A DNA stretch of 58,934 nt, from contig JAFQLB010000081.1 of NCBI GenBank assembly GCA_017396675.1, positions 1-58,934 of the forward strand, in the 5' to 3' direction. The translations under genes and the position numbers were made by a program. The notes under the pieces were generated by a model that ran no database searches, had not been told where the DNA came from, and worked only from the letters and a program-made list of their open reading frames with translations. Position 1 is the stretch's first letter, and each line of letters starts with the position of its first letter. Shown here piece by piece: positions 7,469-16,795 of the stretch. Source of the stretch: Lachnospiraceae bacterium (GTDB lineage Bacteria > Bacillota > Clostridia > Lachnospirales > Lachnospiraceae).

Positions 7469-8650
7469 CTACAGTCTTGCCACCCCGCTTTTCCTTGCTG
7501 CCGCCGCAACAGCCATAGCCACCGTATCCCGAACTCTGGGATCAAAGGCAGTGGGCAGGATATACTGCGCACTGAGTTCCTCATCACTGACCAGACCGGC
7601 CACCGCATATGCCGCCGCTACCTTCATTTCATCATTGATATCACTTGCCCTGACGTCCAATGCCCCTCTGAAAATACCGGGAAAGCAAAGCACGTTATTG
7701 ACCTGATTTGGGAAATCCGTTCTGGCGGTGGCCACCACAGCCGCACCTGCCGCCTCAGCCTCCTGTGGGTAAATTTCCGGAACAGGATTGGCACATGCAA
7801 AAATCACAGGATCCTTTGCCATACTCCGAACCATATCCTGCGTTACAATTCCCGGACCGGACAGTCCCACAAACACATCCGCACCACGGATCACCTCTTC
7901 CAGAGTTCCCCTTATTCCCGATGCGTTGGTCATACCTGCCAGCTCTTCTTTGATGGGATTCATATCCTCCCTTCCGGGATAGAGAGCCCCCTTGCGATCC
8001 GTCAGTATAATATCTCTTATCCCCATGGAAAGCAGCAGCCGTGCCGTAGCGATCCCCGCAGCACCTGCGCCCGCCATAACGATCCTTACTTCCTCCGGTT
8101 TCTTTCCTACTACCTTTAATGCATTAATCAGTGCGGCCAGCGTGATTACCGCACTGCCATGCTGGTCGTCATGAAAAATGGGAATGTCACAGCATTCCTT
8201 CAGCCGTTTCTCGATCTCAAAGCATCTGGGTGCCGCGATGTCCTCCAGATTGATGCCCCCGAAGCTTCCTGCCAGAAGACTGATGGTTTCCACGATCTTA
8301 TCCACATCCTTGGTTCGGATACACAGGGGTATGGCATCCACATCCCCAAATGCCTTAAACAGCATACATTTTCCTTCCATCACCGGCATCCCTGCCTCCG
8401 GTCCGATGTCTCCCAGCCCCAAAACAGAGGTTCCGTCCGTAATCATGGCAATGGTGTTCCAGCGTCTTGTCAGATCAAAGCTGCGATTCACATCCCTTTG
8501 TATCTCCAGACAGGGCTGAGCCACACCCGGTGTATAGGAAAGAGACAGCGCCTCTTTCGAGCTTACATCGGCTCTGACCTTGATCTCCAGCTTACCCCTT
8601 AGCTCTTCATGGAGCTTTAAGGCCTCCTGTGCATAGTTTTTTCCCTTCAT
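7469..8650 (-). CDS. NAD(P)-dependent malic enzyme
   Basis: A 393-residue short bacterial malic enzyme that decarboxylates malate to pyruvate. It shows SYTPGVAQPC, the metal and substrate block GDIGPEAGMPVMEGK, FHDDQHGSA, the Rossmann motif MAGAGAAGIA and FACANPVPEI. The start at 8650 has AGGAGG eight bases upstream and overlaps the glgB stop by one base (TAATG). Cofactor choice between NAD and NADP cannot be read safely from the sequence. Confidence 0.93.
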   Translation of the reverse strand: MKGKNYAQEALKLHEELRGKLEIKVRADVSSKEALSLSYTPGVAQPCLEIQRDVNRSFDLTRRWNTIAMITDGTSVLGLGDIGPEAGMPVMEGKCMLFKAFGDVDAIPLCIRTKDVDKIVETISLLAGSFGGINLEDIAAPRCFEIEKRLKECCDIPIFHDDQHGSAVITLAALINALKVVGKKPEEVRIVMAGAGAAGIATARLLLSMGIRDIILTDRKGALYPGREDMNPIKEELAGMTNASGIRGTLEEVIRGADVFVGLSGPGIVTQDMVRSMAKDPVIFACANPVPEIYPQEAEAAGAAVVATARTDFPNQVNNVLCFPGIFRGALDVRASDINDEMKVAAAYAVAGLVSDEELSAQYILPTAFDPRVRDTVAMAVAAAARKSGVARL

Positions 8651-10647
8651 TACGATATCCTCCTGAATGATAGTGCGGTTCTGGAAGGCAGGTAGCATAG
8701 GAAGCCTTCCCTTCCGTCCTCACCTCTGAAGGTGGTGTAGCGATAGGCCGTATCCACTCTGCCGAAGCCTCCAAAGCATCCATCATCCGAGGACAAGATC
8801 ACTTCATAGGTTCCTGCCTCTCCCACAGGAACAAAATACCCTTCAAAGGAGCGAGTGGGATGAAAATTAAAGGCAAACACCACATCCTCCTTGTTGTAGA
8901 TAATCACCTTGTCATCCTGATGAATCCAACGGCTCTCTGCCCTCTTTTCCGGGATATGCTCCTCTTTCAGCAAACGGATCATAGCTTTGTCAAATTCATT
9001 CAGCTCCCGATAACGCAGATTCTCGTTGTCCACCAGACTCCATTGTCTGCGGCAATAATGATAGCTCCAGCCATTGCCCTCTCTGGGAAAATCAATCCAC
9101 TCCGGGTGCCCGAATTCGTTGCCCATAAAGTTCAGATATCCCTCTCCCGCAAGGGTGGCGGTCAGCAATCGGATCATCTTGTGCAGAGCGATTCCCCTGT
9201 CAATGATCATGCTGCCACCGAACTTATTCATGTGTGTGTACATTTCCGCATCACACAGCCGGAACATAATGGTCTTGTCTCCTACCAGTGCCTGGTCGTG
9301 AGATTCACAGTAGCCAATGTTCTTCTCCTGGGGTCTGCGGCCGTTTAGCTCATACCAAAGCCGGTTCATATCCCAGTGATCATCGCTGTATTCCTTCAGG
9401 TATTTGATCCACAGATCCGGCACTCCCATGGACAGACGATAGCAAAAGCCGATTCCACCCTCTTCGATGGGCAGACACATTCCGGGCATTCCAGACATAT
9501 CCTCTGCGATTGTTACGGCATGCGGATTGATCTCGCGAATCAATGCATTGGCAAGCTGCAGGTAGGTTACCGCCTCTACATCCGTATTCATGGAAAAATA
9601 CATGTCGTAATTGGTAAAGGCACTGCCCAGACCATGATCCAGATAAAGCATGGAGGTCACGCCGTCAAACCGAAATCCGTCGAAGTGAAAGGTCTCCATC
9701 CAGTACTTCAGGTTGCTGAGGAGGAAGTGCAAAACCTCATTCTTACCGTAATTAAACAGCTTTGTATCCCACGCGCTGTGCTCTCCCTTACCTCCCTCAT
9801 GGAAATACTGATACACCGTACCGTCAAACTCGTTCAGTCCTTCATTGGTATTTTTCACGGCATGGGAATGTACTACATCCAGCAGCACCGCAATCCCCAT
9901 TTCATGAGCCGTGTTGATCAGTTCCTTTAAGTCCTCGCTTTTGCCGTAGCGGGAGGATGCCGCAAAAAAGTTAGACACCTGATACCCAAAGGAACCGTAA
10001 TAGGGATGCTCCATAATCGCCATGATCTGGATCGTATTGTATCCAAGCTCCTTAATCCGCGGCAAAATGTATTCTTTAAATTCACGATAGCTTCCAATGG
10101 CGCCCTTTTCCTGTGCCATTCCGATATGGCACTCGTAGATCAGCGGCGTCTCCCGGGGAACAAAGTCTTCGTCGGTCCATGCAAAGGACTTCTGTGTCTC
10201 TTCGATTTCGGCACACCACAAATGCGTGATGGGATCCTGCACCACCCTTGTCGCATAAGACGGGATCCTCCTAAGCTGCCTTCCCTCATGAATCACCACA
10301 GCCTGTACCTTCTGTCCCTCCCGGAGTGCATTCCTGCCCTTTAACTCTACCTCAAATACGCCTCCCTCCAGCTTTCGCATGGGAGTGTCTTTCATATTCC
10401 ATTCATTAAAATCCCCGGTCAGGTACATTTCCTCTGCAGCAGGCGCCCACTCTCTGTAGACCCAGCCCCCTCTGGTTCGATGAAAACCGAAGTAGTGGTG
10501 TCCGTTTGCAAAGCTTTTCAGCTTCCCTCTCTTACCCACCAGCTCCTGCCGTTTCGCCTCATAACGCTCCATGCGCATATTCAGATCTTCTTCATAAGGT
10601 GTCAGATAAGGATCAATTTCCAGAATTCCCAACTTCCTGTGTTTCAT
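8650..10647 (-). CDS. glgB: 1,4-alpha-glucan branching enzyme, eukaryote-like type
   Basis: A 665-residue GH13 enzyme that makes alpha-1,6 branches in glycogen. Domains in order are an N-terminal CBM48 (YFGFHRTRGGWVYREWAP, DFNEW), the TIM barrel with the nucleophile in FRFDGVTSM and the acid in IAEDMSGMPGM, GNEFGHPEWIDFPREGN, and a C-terminal beta domain. The sequence resembles the eukaryotic and Bacteroides-like GH13_8 group rather than E. coli GlgB (GH13_9). The ATG at 10647, with GGAGGAG five bases upstream, is preferred over 10707. It heads the operon with malic enzyme and tag. Confidence 0.93.
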   Translation of the reverse strand: MKHRKLGILEIDPYLTPYEEDLNMRMERYEAKRQELVGKRGKLKSFANGHHYFGFHRTRGGWVYREWAPAAEEMYLTGDFNEWNMKDTPMRKLEGGVFEVELKGRNALREGQKVQAVVIHEGRQLRRIPSYATRVVQDPITHLWCAEIEETQKSFAWTDEDFVPRETPLIYECHIGMAQEKGAIGSYREFKEYILPRIKELGYNTIQIMAIMEHPYYGSFGYQVSNFFAASSRYGKSEDLKELINTAHEMGIAVLLDVVHSHAVKNTNEGLNEFDGTVYQYFHEGGKGEHSAWDTKLFNYGKNEVLHFLLSNLKYWMETFHFDGFRFDGVTSMLYLDHGLGSAFTNYDMYFSMNTDVEAVTYLQLANALIREINPHAVTIAEDMSGMPGMCLPIEEGGIGFCYRLSMGVPDLWIKYLKEYSDDHWDMNRLWYELNGRRPQEKNIGYCESHDQALVGDKTIMFRLCDAEMYTHMNKFGGSMIIDRGIALHKMIRLLTATLAGEGYLNFMGNEFGHPEWIDFPREGNGWSYHYCRRQWSLVDNENLRYRELNEFDKAMIRLLKEEHIPEKRAESRWIHQDDKVIIYNKEDVVFAFNFHPTRSFEGYFVPVGEAGTYEVILSSDDGCFGGFGRVDTAYRYTTFRGEDGREGFLCYLPSRTALSFRRIS

Positions 10648-10702
10648 TCGACTCCTCCCCATGGTATAACATAACCTTTCGGTTCCCAACGTCTGCAACA
10701 AT

Positions 10703-10731
10703 ATCATACCATAATCGGCTTTTCTTGTGAA
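10703..10731 (-). promoter_or_regulatory. Promoter of the glgB operon
   Basis: On the minus strand TTCACA (10731-10726) and TATGAT (10708-10703) are 17 bases apart, 56 bases before the glgB ATG. Confidence 0.55.
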
Positions 10732-10776
10732 GAATGAACATATATTGCCATGAGGAAGAAAAGCTTTCTTATTCCC

Positions 10777-11538
10777 CTACGTCCGGTCGATGATCTCTCC
10801 GCTGACGGAGAGCGTGACCACCTGCCAGGGAATCATTTTCCCGCTGTCTGTCAACGCCTTTTTTACCGCCATTTCAATGCCTCCGCAGCAGGGTACCTCC
10901 ATTCTGACAACAGTAACACTTCTGATATTGTTGGAAGAAAGGATCTCTGTCAGTTTTTCACTGTAATCCACCTCATCCAGCTTGGGACATCCCACCAGCG
11001 TAATATGATCCCGAATGAAATCCCGGTGAAAATCCGCATAGGCAAAGGCAGAGCAATCCGCTGCCACCAGCAGCTTGGCCCCTTCAAAATAGGGCGCATT
11101 GACAGGAACCAGCTTGATCTGTACCGGCCACTGCCGAAGCTGGGAGCCACTCCTTTCAACCGAATCCTGCCTGGGCTGGGGTGGTCCTCCCGCAGGCTTT
11201 TCTCCGCCCTGAGGGTGCAGCGTACGCATCCTGCTGCCGGGACAGCCCTGATGGGCTCCATGTCCTTCTCCGTGACAATGACCTCTTTTTTCCTTCTCCT
11301 TTTTTGCCATGTTTGCCTTCACGGCCGCCTCATCGTAAGCAGCCGCTTCCCGTTCTACAAAGGTAATGGCTCCCGTAGGACAGGTGGGGAGACAGTCGCC
11401 CAGACCGTCGCAATAGTCATCTCTCAGTAATTTGGCCTTTCCGTCCACCATGCCGATGGCTCCTTCGTGACAGGCTGCCGCACAGGCACCGCATCCGTTG
11501 CATTTTTCTTCATCGATCTGAATAATTCTGCGTACCAT
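10777..11538 (-). CDS. Ferredoxin-type 4Fe-4S protein with His-rich linker
   Basis: A 253-residue protein with an N-terminal double-cluster ferredoxin domain. The first site is complete (C13, C16, C19, C23). The second, CDGLGDCLPTCP, has Leu46 where the second Cys would be, a variation I associate with this family. Residues about 85-110 form a His/Gly/Cys-rich linker that may bind metal. The C-terminal domain has DCSAFAYADFHRDF, GCPKLD and PCCGGIEMAV, whose Cys residues may hold another centre. AGGAGG is ten bases before the chosen ATG at 11538. It is probably an electron carrier or redox sensor; the partner is unknown. Confidence 0.8.
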   Translation of the reverse strand: MVRRIIQIDEEKCNGCGACAAACHEGAIGMVDGKAKLLRDDYCDGLGDCLPTCPTGAITFVEREAAAYDEAAVKANMAKKEKEKRGHCHGEGHGAHQGCPGSRMRTLHPQGGEKPAGGPPQPRQDSVERSGSQLRQWPVQIKLVPVNAPYFEGAKLLVAADCSAFAYADFHRDFIRDHITLVGCPKLDEVDYSEKLTEILSSNNIRSVTVVRMEVPCCGGIEMAVKKALTDSGKMIPWQVVTLSVSGEIIDRT

Positions 11539-11689
11539 ATTCCACATTCCTCCTGATATCCTTTTGCGTTGATTGATCGGTTTTTTCAGTATACTCCCTT
11601 TACCCTTCTGTTTCTGTTGTTAATACCACAAATTATAATTATTGTTTTGCCCACCGCCTCCTGACAAGGAGGACACATCTGCACATCCC

Positions 11690-11719
11690 AAAAATAAGCC
11701 CGCCGATTGGCGAGCTTAT
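11690..11719 (-). terminator. Terminator of the REC-GGDEF-EAL gene
   Basis: On the minus strand ATAAGCTCGCC pairs with GGCGGGCTTAT, with one G-U pair, and is followed by a short T run. It starts 25 bases after the stop. Confidence 0.7.
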
Positions 11720-11743
11720 CCGTAATACTTCTTTTACCTATTC

Positions 11744-13396
11744 TTATGATCGATCACACAACGCAGCATATTCCTTTTCCGGCATGGGCCTTCCGAAATA
11801 GTATCCCTGAATCACCGTACAGCCAAGTTCCTTTAACAGATCATACTGCTCTTTCTCCTCCACGCCCTCTGCGATGGAAGGGATATCCAGATCCTTTGCC
11901 ATATTGATAACGGCAGCCAGAATCTTCTCCGAACGCACGTCGTCTCTGCTCTTTGGCAAAAAGCCCATATCTATTTTTAAAACATCCACATCAATATTCT
12001 TCAGAACATTGAGAGAGGAGTAACCGCTTCCAAAATCATCCATCAGAATCGTAAATCCACGGTTCTGCAGCTCTGTCAGGATCTTTTTCAGTATCACCAT
12101 ATTGTCGATGAAGGCACTCTCCGTAATCTCCAGATGGAAATACTTGACAGGAATGCGATATTTCTGCACCAGCTCTGTTACAGTCTCCACAAAGCCCGGA
12201 TTGTAAAGATTCACCCGGGAAACATTAACCGATACCGCATCCACCTTCTTTCCTTCGTCAAGGCGCTTCCTGAGATACTTACACACCATCTCCCAAACGA
12301 ACATATCCAGCTGAATGATAAATCCGTTTTTCTCAAACACAGGAATAAAGTCTCCCGGTGAGACCATGCTGCCGTCCGGCTTAATCCAACGCACCAGCGC
12401 TTCCGCTCCGCAGGGCTTTTTGGTCTCCGCATCAAACTGGGGCTGATAGAAAACGGTAAACTGGCTGTGATTGAGAGCATGCTCCATCTCATTGATGATC
12501 TCCTGCTCCCGTATCATCTGCTCTTCCATCTCATGGGTGTACATCGTATAGGCACACCGATAGCTGCCCTTGGACTCCTTGGCGGCGATGGTCACCCTGT
12601 CATAGATGGTGGAAATCTCCATGGAATTGTCTTCGATCACGTAAATACCGATAGACGGCTCCAGATAATAATGGGCCTTGTGATGCTTCAGGCTTTCTTC
12701 CATAAAGTTCGCAATGTCTTCGGCCAACGCCATATTATAGGGGAAGCAAACAGCAAATATATCAGCTGTTATCCTTCCGTACACACACCTTTCCACATGC
12801 CGCATCTGGTGATGGATAATATCCGCCATATAACAGATCAGCCGATCTCCTTCCTTCGTTCCGTAAAAGGAATTGATCATCTTGAAGCGCTCCACATCGA
12901 TCCGCATGAAGATAAAGGTTTCTTCCGAATACCGCTTCAGCAGCGTCTCCACCTCCATGTAGAACTTCTGCTGATTGTACAGCTTCGTTAAGGGATCAAA
13001 TTCCAATGTCTGCCGCTTGCTCTGACGGATTACATTCATAATGCGGAAACGGATAATATCTCTGTCAAAGGACTTGGGGATAAAATCACTGACGCCCAGC
13101 TTCAGGCACTTCCTCTCATCCTCCAGACCGTCGGCCGCGGTGGTGACCACCACCGGGAGATTATCGTACTTTACCTGCGCCTTAAATTCCTTCAGGAATT
13201 CATACCCGTTCATAATGGGCATGATCAGATCCAGAATGATAGCCGCAATATTCTCCCCTTCCCGATCCAGTATCTCCAAGCCTTCTTTTCCATTGGCCGC
13301 CTGCAGGATCTCATACTCACCCGCCAGAATATCGATCAGCGCTTTTCTGTTCAGCCTGCTGTCGTCAATAATCAGAATTACGTCTTTTTTCCCCAT
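11744..13396 (-). CDS. Response regulator with degenerate GGDEF and intact EAL domain
   Basis: A 550-residue cytoplasmic signalling protein. Residues 1-125 are a receiver domain with acidic residues D11 and D12 and phospho-acceptor D56 in IILDLIMP. Residues 130-290 are a GGDEF fold, but the catalytic motif reads TADIF (210-214), so diguanylate cyclase activity is unlikely. Residues 300-550 are an EAL domain with EALVRW (332-337), NVSRVNL, LEITES, LMDDFGSGYSSL, LKIDMGF and AEGVE all intact, so it should hydrolyse cyclic di-GMP. The gene stands alone with its own terminator, and no histidine kinase is adjacent. Confidence 0.93.
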   Translation of the reverse strand: MGKKDVILIIDDSRLNRKALIDILAGEYEILQAANGKEGLEILDREGENIAAIILDLIMPIMNGYEFLKEFKAQVKYDNLPVVVTTAADGLEDERKCLKLGVSDFIPKSFDRDIIRFRIMNVIRQSKRQTLEFDPLTKLYNQQKFYMEVETLLKRYSEETFIFMRIDVERFKMINSFYGTKEGDRLICYMADIIHHQMRHVERCVYGRITADIFAVCFPYNMALAEDIANFMEESLKHHKAHYYLEPSIGIYVIEDNSMEISTIYDRVTIAAKESKGSYRCAYTMYTHEMEEQMIREQEIINEMEHALNHSQFTVFYQPQFDAETKKPCGAEALVRWIKPDGSMVSPGDFIPVFEKNGFIIQLDMFVWEMVCKYLRKRLDEGKKVDAVSVNVSRVNLYNPGFVETVTELVQKYRIPVKYFHLEITESAFIDNMVILKKILTELQNRGFTILMDDFGSGYSSLNVLKNIDVDVLKIDMGFLPKSRDDVRSEKILAAVINMAKDLDIPSIAEGVEEKEQYDLLKELGCTVIQGYYFGRPMPEKEYAALCDRS

Positions 13397-13520
13397 GTAC
13401 CCGCCGCCTTGTCAATTTGTTCGCGTAAACATGTAAACATCCGCTTCAATAGGTATCACTTTCATTATAATCTATTTTTCGGATTTGGGAAGGGCTTTTT
13501 CAAAATTAGTAAACAAACTT

Positions 13521-14318
13521 TTAAAATAATTCCAGTTTTTCCAGCAACTTCCGGCTGGTATCATTTCCCTTGCTGCTGTAAGTCACGCCGTCAATCACTA
13601 CCTGGTCGATATAGGGTGTTACCGTCTGTAAAAGAGTACCCTGATGATCCAGAAGACGCATGCTGCGGCTATAGCCCGCTCTCTTATCGGAAAGCCCCTC
13701 CCCAGACATATCCTCTTCAAACCTCAGTGCCTCGTACAGCATCAGAAGCTCCTCCCTCATGGCATCCTCCCGGATCACCGTTACCTCTCCCGTATTGCCG
13801 TCGGTAATTTCGATGGTGGCAACCAATTCCGGGGAGAGCAGCACAGAATGCAGCTCCTCCTTTCTTTCCTCCGAAAGACTCTGCCCCAATTCCTCACCGT
13901 CCGCAGCTCCCGCTGCAGCCGCATCCTTCTCCGTAAGGGTTTCTCCTTCGAAGTACTCCTCTGTCGTCGTTGCTTCCTCCGATGCAGCCGCTTCCTCTGC
14001 CGACGCCTCCGGCATGGCGGCTTCCTCTGCCACTCCGGAAGCTTCTTCTGCAGGAGCCTCTGCTGCAGGGGCACTCTCCGTCTCAGCAGGGGCACTCTCC
14101 GTTTCGGCATAATTTCCCCCGCCCCGGATATCCTCCCATACTCCCAGCCTTGTTCCAAACACCACAAGTCCGATGCAGGCGGCGGCACTCACAAAATATA
14201 CAAGCCTTCTTTGATGCTTTATCATACTGTACCTGCGGGGAAATGCCTCCTCCTCGGCTTCCCTTACAAAGCGGGGAGCGATATCCCCCAACGCATCCAG
14301 CAGCTGATCTACCTTCAT
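13521..14318 (-). CDS. Membrane anti-sigma factor with acidic Ala/Glu linker
   Basis: A 265-residue protein. The cytoplasmic N-terminus (1-35, MKVDQLLDALGDIAPRFV) matches the short sigma-binding segment seen in clostridial anti-sigma factors. One membrane helix lies at about 38-55. The outer part begins with a low-complexity Ala/Glu/Ser/Thr linker (about 70-135, including a doubled AETESAP) and ends in a folded domain of about 120 residues. It follows the ECF sigma gene by 39 bases and is the third gene of the unit headed by the VWA lipoprotein. The role as anti-sigma is inferred from position and topology. Confidence 0.72.
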   Translation of the reverse strand: MKVDQLLDALGDIAPRFVREAEEEAFPRRYSMIKHQRRLVYFVSAAACIGLVVFGTRLGVWEDIRGGGNYAETESAPAETESAPAAEAPAEEASGVAEEAAMPEASAEEAAASEEATTTEEYFEGETLTEKDAAAAGAADGEELGQSLSEERKEELHSVLLSPELVATIEITDGNTGEVTVIREDAMREELLMLYEALRFEEDMSGEGLSDKRAGYSRSMRLLDHQGTLLQTVTPYIDQVVIDGVTYSSKGNDTSRKLLEKLELF

Positions 14319-14357
14319 ATCTTCTTACCTTCCCTCCCTTTGTCAGGCACGGGACAT

Positions 14358-14915
14358 CTACACCCGAAAGCCCTGCTCCCTCAGATATTCCTGCAGCTTT
14401 TTCCGCATACGGAACAGATCCGTCTTCACCTTACTCTCGCTGATCCCGTATTTTTTTGCGATTTCCTGCATGGAATCCAGATACCAGTAGCGTCTGACAA
14501 AGATCATACGCTGATCCTTTTTCAGCCCCTCCAAAAACCCGTTCAAGGCTTCTGTCAGCAAACATCCGTCAAATTCCTCCTCCGATCCCCGGGAAGACAC
14601 ACAATCCTGCAGCTCCTCATAGACAAAGGGCATTTCTCCGCCTCCCCTTTTTGCGGCGTGGCTCCTCCTGTACCGATCCAGTGACAGATTTCTCGTGATG
14701 GCTCCCAGAAAAGCCGACAGGATTCCGGGCCGCTCCGAGGGCATCCGATTCCAGGCTCTCAACCACGTATCACTGATGCATTCTTCACAATCCCGGTGCT
14801 CCCGCAGGATGTTCCAGGCAATTTTATAGCAGTATTTTCCGTACTTCTCTTCTGTTCTTACGATCGCCTTCTGATCTCTTGCCCAGTACAGATCGATGAT
14901 GGCATTGTCCTCCAT
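14358..14915 (-). CDS. ECF-family RNA polymerase sigma factor
   Basis: A 185-residue extracytoplasmic-function sigma factor. Region 2 spans about 20-85 (KYGKYCYKIAWNILREHRD, then DTWLRAWNRMP and ITRNLSLDRYRR) and region 4 about 125-180 (RMIFVRRYWYLDSMQEIAKK, then SESKVKTDLFRMRKKL). It lies between a VWA lipoprotein gene (14 bases upstream) and the anti-sigma gene. The ECF-type promoter at 16796-16821 in front of the operon suggests autoregulation. The family is widespread in Lachnospiraceae; the stimulus is unknown. Confidence 0.92.
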   Translation of the reverse strand: MEDNAIIDLYWARDQKAIVRTEEKYGKYCYKIAWNILREHRDCEECISDTWLRAWNRMPSERPGILSAFLGAITRNLSLDRYRRSHAAKRGGGEMPFVYEELQDCVSSRGSEEEFDGCLLTEALNGFLEGLKKDQRMIFVRRYWYLDSMQEIAKKYGISESKVKTDLFRMRKKLQEYLREQGFRV

Positions 14916-14929
14916 ATGTATTCCTCCCG

Positions 14930-16723
14930 CTACGAATTCCGCATCAGCTTCTTCACCAGATAATAAAATTCTTCCTTGTACTCATCTCCCGACAGGTCAC
15001 ATTCTTCCAGCAGCTTCAGGATGCTGTCAAAGGAACTGGATCCTTTATATTCACTGTCCCTGATGACCATGCCAAACTCTGCCACCGCGGCGGCAAACCG
15101 CATATCCTCATGCATTTTTTTCCGATAACTGCTTCCGGAAACGGGATAGCTTAACAGCTTACTGCTGTCTTCCTCCGGTTCCTTGTATCTGACCGATATG
15201 GTCAGCCACTCCTCTTTCATTACATCCTCTTTGGTTACAATCTCCTCCACCACTTCTCCGGATCCGTATTTTAACCCCGGAAGCTCCCGGATCGGCGGTT
15301 CTCCGTCAGAATCGGCTGTAATCAGCTCGTACAGCACGGTAACACTGTGACCTGCACCGATCTCTCCCGCATCCTTCTTATCATCCGCAAAATCCTCTTC
15401 TGCCAGGCTCCGGTTCTCATAGCCCAGCAAACGGTAAGCCGTGACAGCGGCGGGGTTGAACTCTACCTGAAATTTCACATCCTTTGCCACAGTAACAAAA
15501 TTGGCTCCCAGTTCCTCCACCAGCACCTTCTTTGCCTCGCCGTAGGAATCAATGTAGGTATAGTTTCCGTTTCCGTTGTCTGCCAGAGTTTCCATTTTAT
15601 TGTCCTTGATATTTCCCGTTCCGAACCCCATCACAGACAGGAAAATACCCTCCTGTCGCTTTTCCTCTACCAGCTCCTTCAAAGAGCTTTCATCTGTAAT
15701 CCCTACATTCAGATCCCCATCCGTGGCCAGGATAATACGATTGTTTCCACCCTTGATATAATACTCCCCCGCCAATTCGTAAGCCCGCAGAATGGCGGCA
15801 CTGCCGTTGGTGCTTCCGGAAGCAAACAAGCCTTCGACAGCCGCTGCGATCTCTTCCTTTTCATCCCCTCTTGCTCCTTCCAGTACCACCCTCTCATCAC
15901 CCGCATAGGTAATGATGGATACCCGATCCTTTGCCGTCAGCTGCTCCGTCAAAAGGAGAAAGGCTCTCTGCAACAGCCCCAGTTTATCTTCGGAATCCAT
16001 GGATCCGGAAACGTCGATCAAAAAAACCAGATTGCTCTCCGGTGCTTCCGATAAGTTCAGAGCCTCTGTCTGCAGCCCCAGCTGCATCAGCTTCCCATTC
16101 TCATTCCAGGGACAGTCTGCAATATGTACCGTCACTCCAAAAGGCTCACCTTTTTTCGGCGCTGCATATTCGTAAGAAAAATAATTCAGCATCTCCTCGA
16201 TTCTTACCGCTCCTTCGGGAATCTCTTCCACTCCATAGCCGTCACTGATCATGCGCCTTACATTGCTGTAGGAGGCTGTATCCACATCTGCCGAAAAGGT
16301 GGACAGAGGATTGACGGACACCATCCGAAATCCGCTCTCTTCCAAAGCGTTATATTCTTCCGTATCAAATCCCCAATGGGCAGTTCCTCCCTCTCCATAC
16401 CCCTCATACAGCCTCTGAGCCGACAATTCCGCTGCCGCATCTTTCGCAAGTCCCGGGAAAGCCCCCTCTGCCCCGTCTGCCAAAGCCTCTGTTGCTGCCG
16501 ACAATTCCTCCGCCGACGCCTGTTGTTGACTGCCTTCCTCTGCCGGTGCTTCTTCCCACGCCGCATCTCCCGCCAAACCGGCTTCCGGGGCCGCGGCCCA
16601 GCCTTCGGGCACGGCTCCTTCCTTGTTCCCTCCGCAGGCTGACAACAGCAGCATCCACAGGAGCAAAAAGCATCCCGCCAACTTCCTCAGGTGATTTCCA
16701 CCTTTCTTTCTTCCTTTTCCCAT
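14930..16723 (-). CDS. Secreted VWA-domain lipoprotein (YfbK-like)
   Basis: A 597-residue lipoprotein. The signal peptide ends in a lipobox with C30 (LLLSAC). Residues about 35-105 are an Ala/Glu-rich linker. A conserved N-terminal block follows (NPLSTFSADVDTASYSNVRR, 138-157). The von Willebrand A domain has an intact MIDAS: D237, S239 and S241 in FLIDVSGSMD, then ATDGDLNVG. The C-terminal DUF3520-like part ends near KKLMRNS. Such proteins bind other proteins through a metal ion at the cell surface. Leading an operon with an ECF sigma and anti-sigma suggests an envelope sensor or an effector of that regulon. Confidence 0.88.
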   Translation of the reverse strand: MGKGRKKGGNHLRKLAGCFLLLWMLLLSACGGNKEGAVPEGWAAAPEAGLAGDAAWEEAPAEEGSQQQASAEELSAATEALADGAEGAFPGLAKDAAAELSAQRLYEGYGEGGTAHWGFDTEEYNALEESGFRMVSVNPLSTFSADVDTASYSNVRRMISDGYGVEEIPEGAVRIEEMLNYFSYEYAAPKKGEPFGVTVHIADCPWNENGKLMQLGLQTEALNLSEAPESNLVFLIDVSGSMDSEDKLGLLQRAFLLLTEQLTAKDRVSIITYAGDERVVLEGARGDEKEEIAAAVEGLFASGSTNGSAAILRAYELAGEYYIKGGNNRIILATDGDLNVGITDESSLKELVEEKRQEGIFLSVMGFGTGNIKDNKMETLADNGNGNYTYIDSYGEAKKVLVEELGANFVTVAKDVKFQVEFNPAAVTAYRLLGYENRSLAEEDFADDKKDAGEIGAGHSVTVLYELITADSDGEPPIRELPGLKYGSGEVVEEIVTKEDVMKEEWLTISVRYKEPEEDSSKLLSYPVSGSSYRKKMHEDMRFAAAVAEFGMVIRDSEYKGSSSFDSILKLLEECDLSGDEYKEEFYYLVKKLMRNS

Positions 16724-16795
16724 AACCTTCTCCTCTCAATTTTTCGGCTGCGGCACGGACACCGCGCCTTGGTTGATTGCTTCTACACTCCAAAG

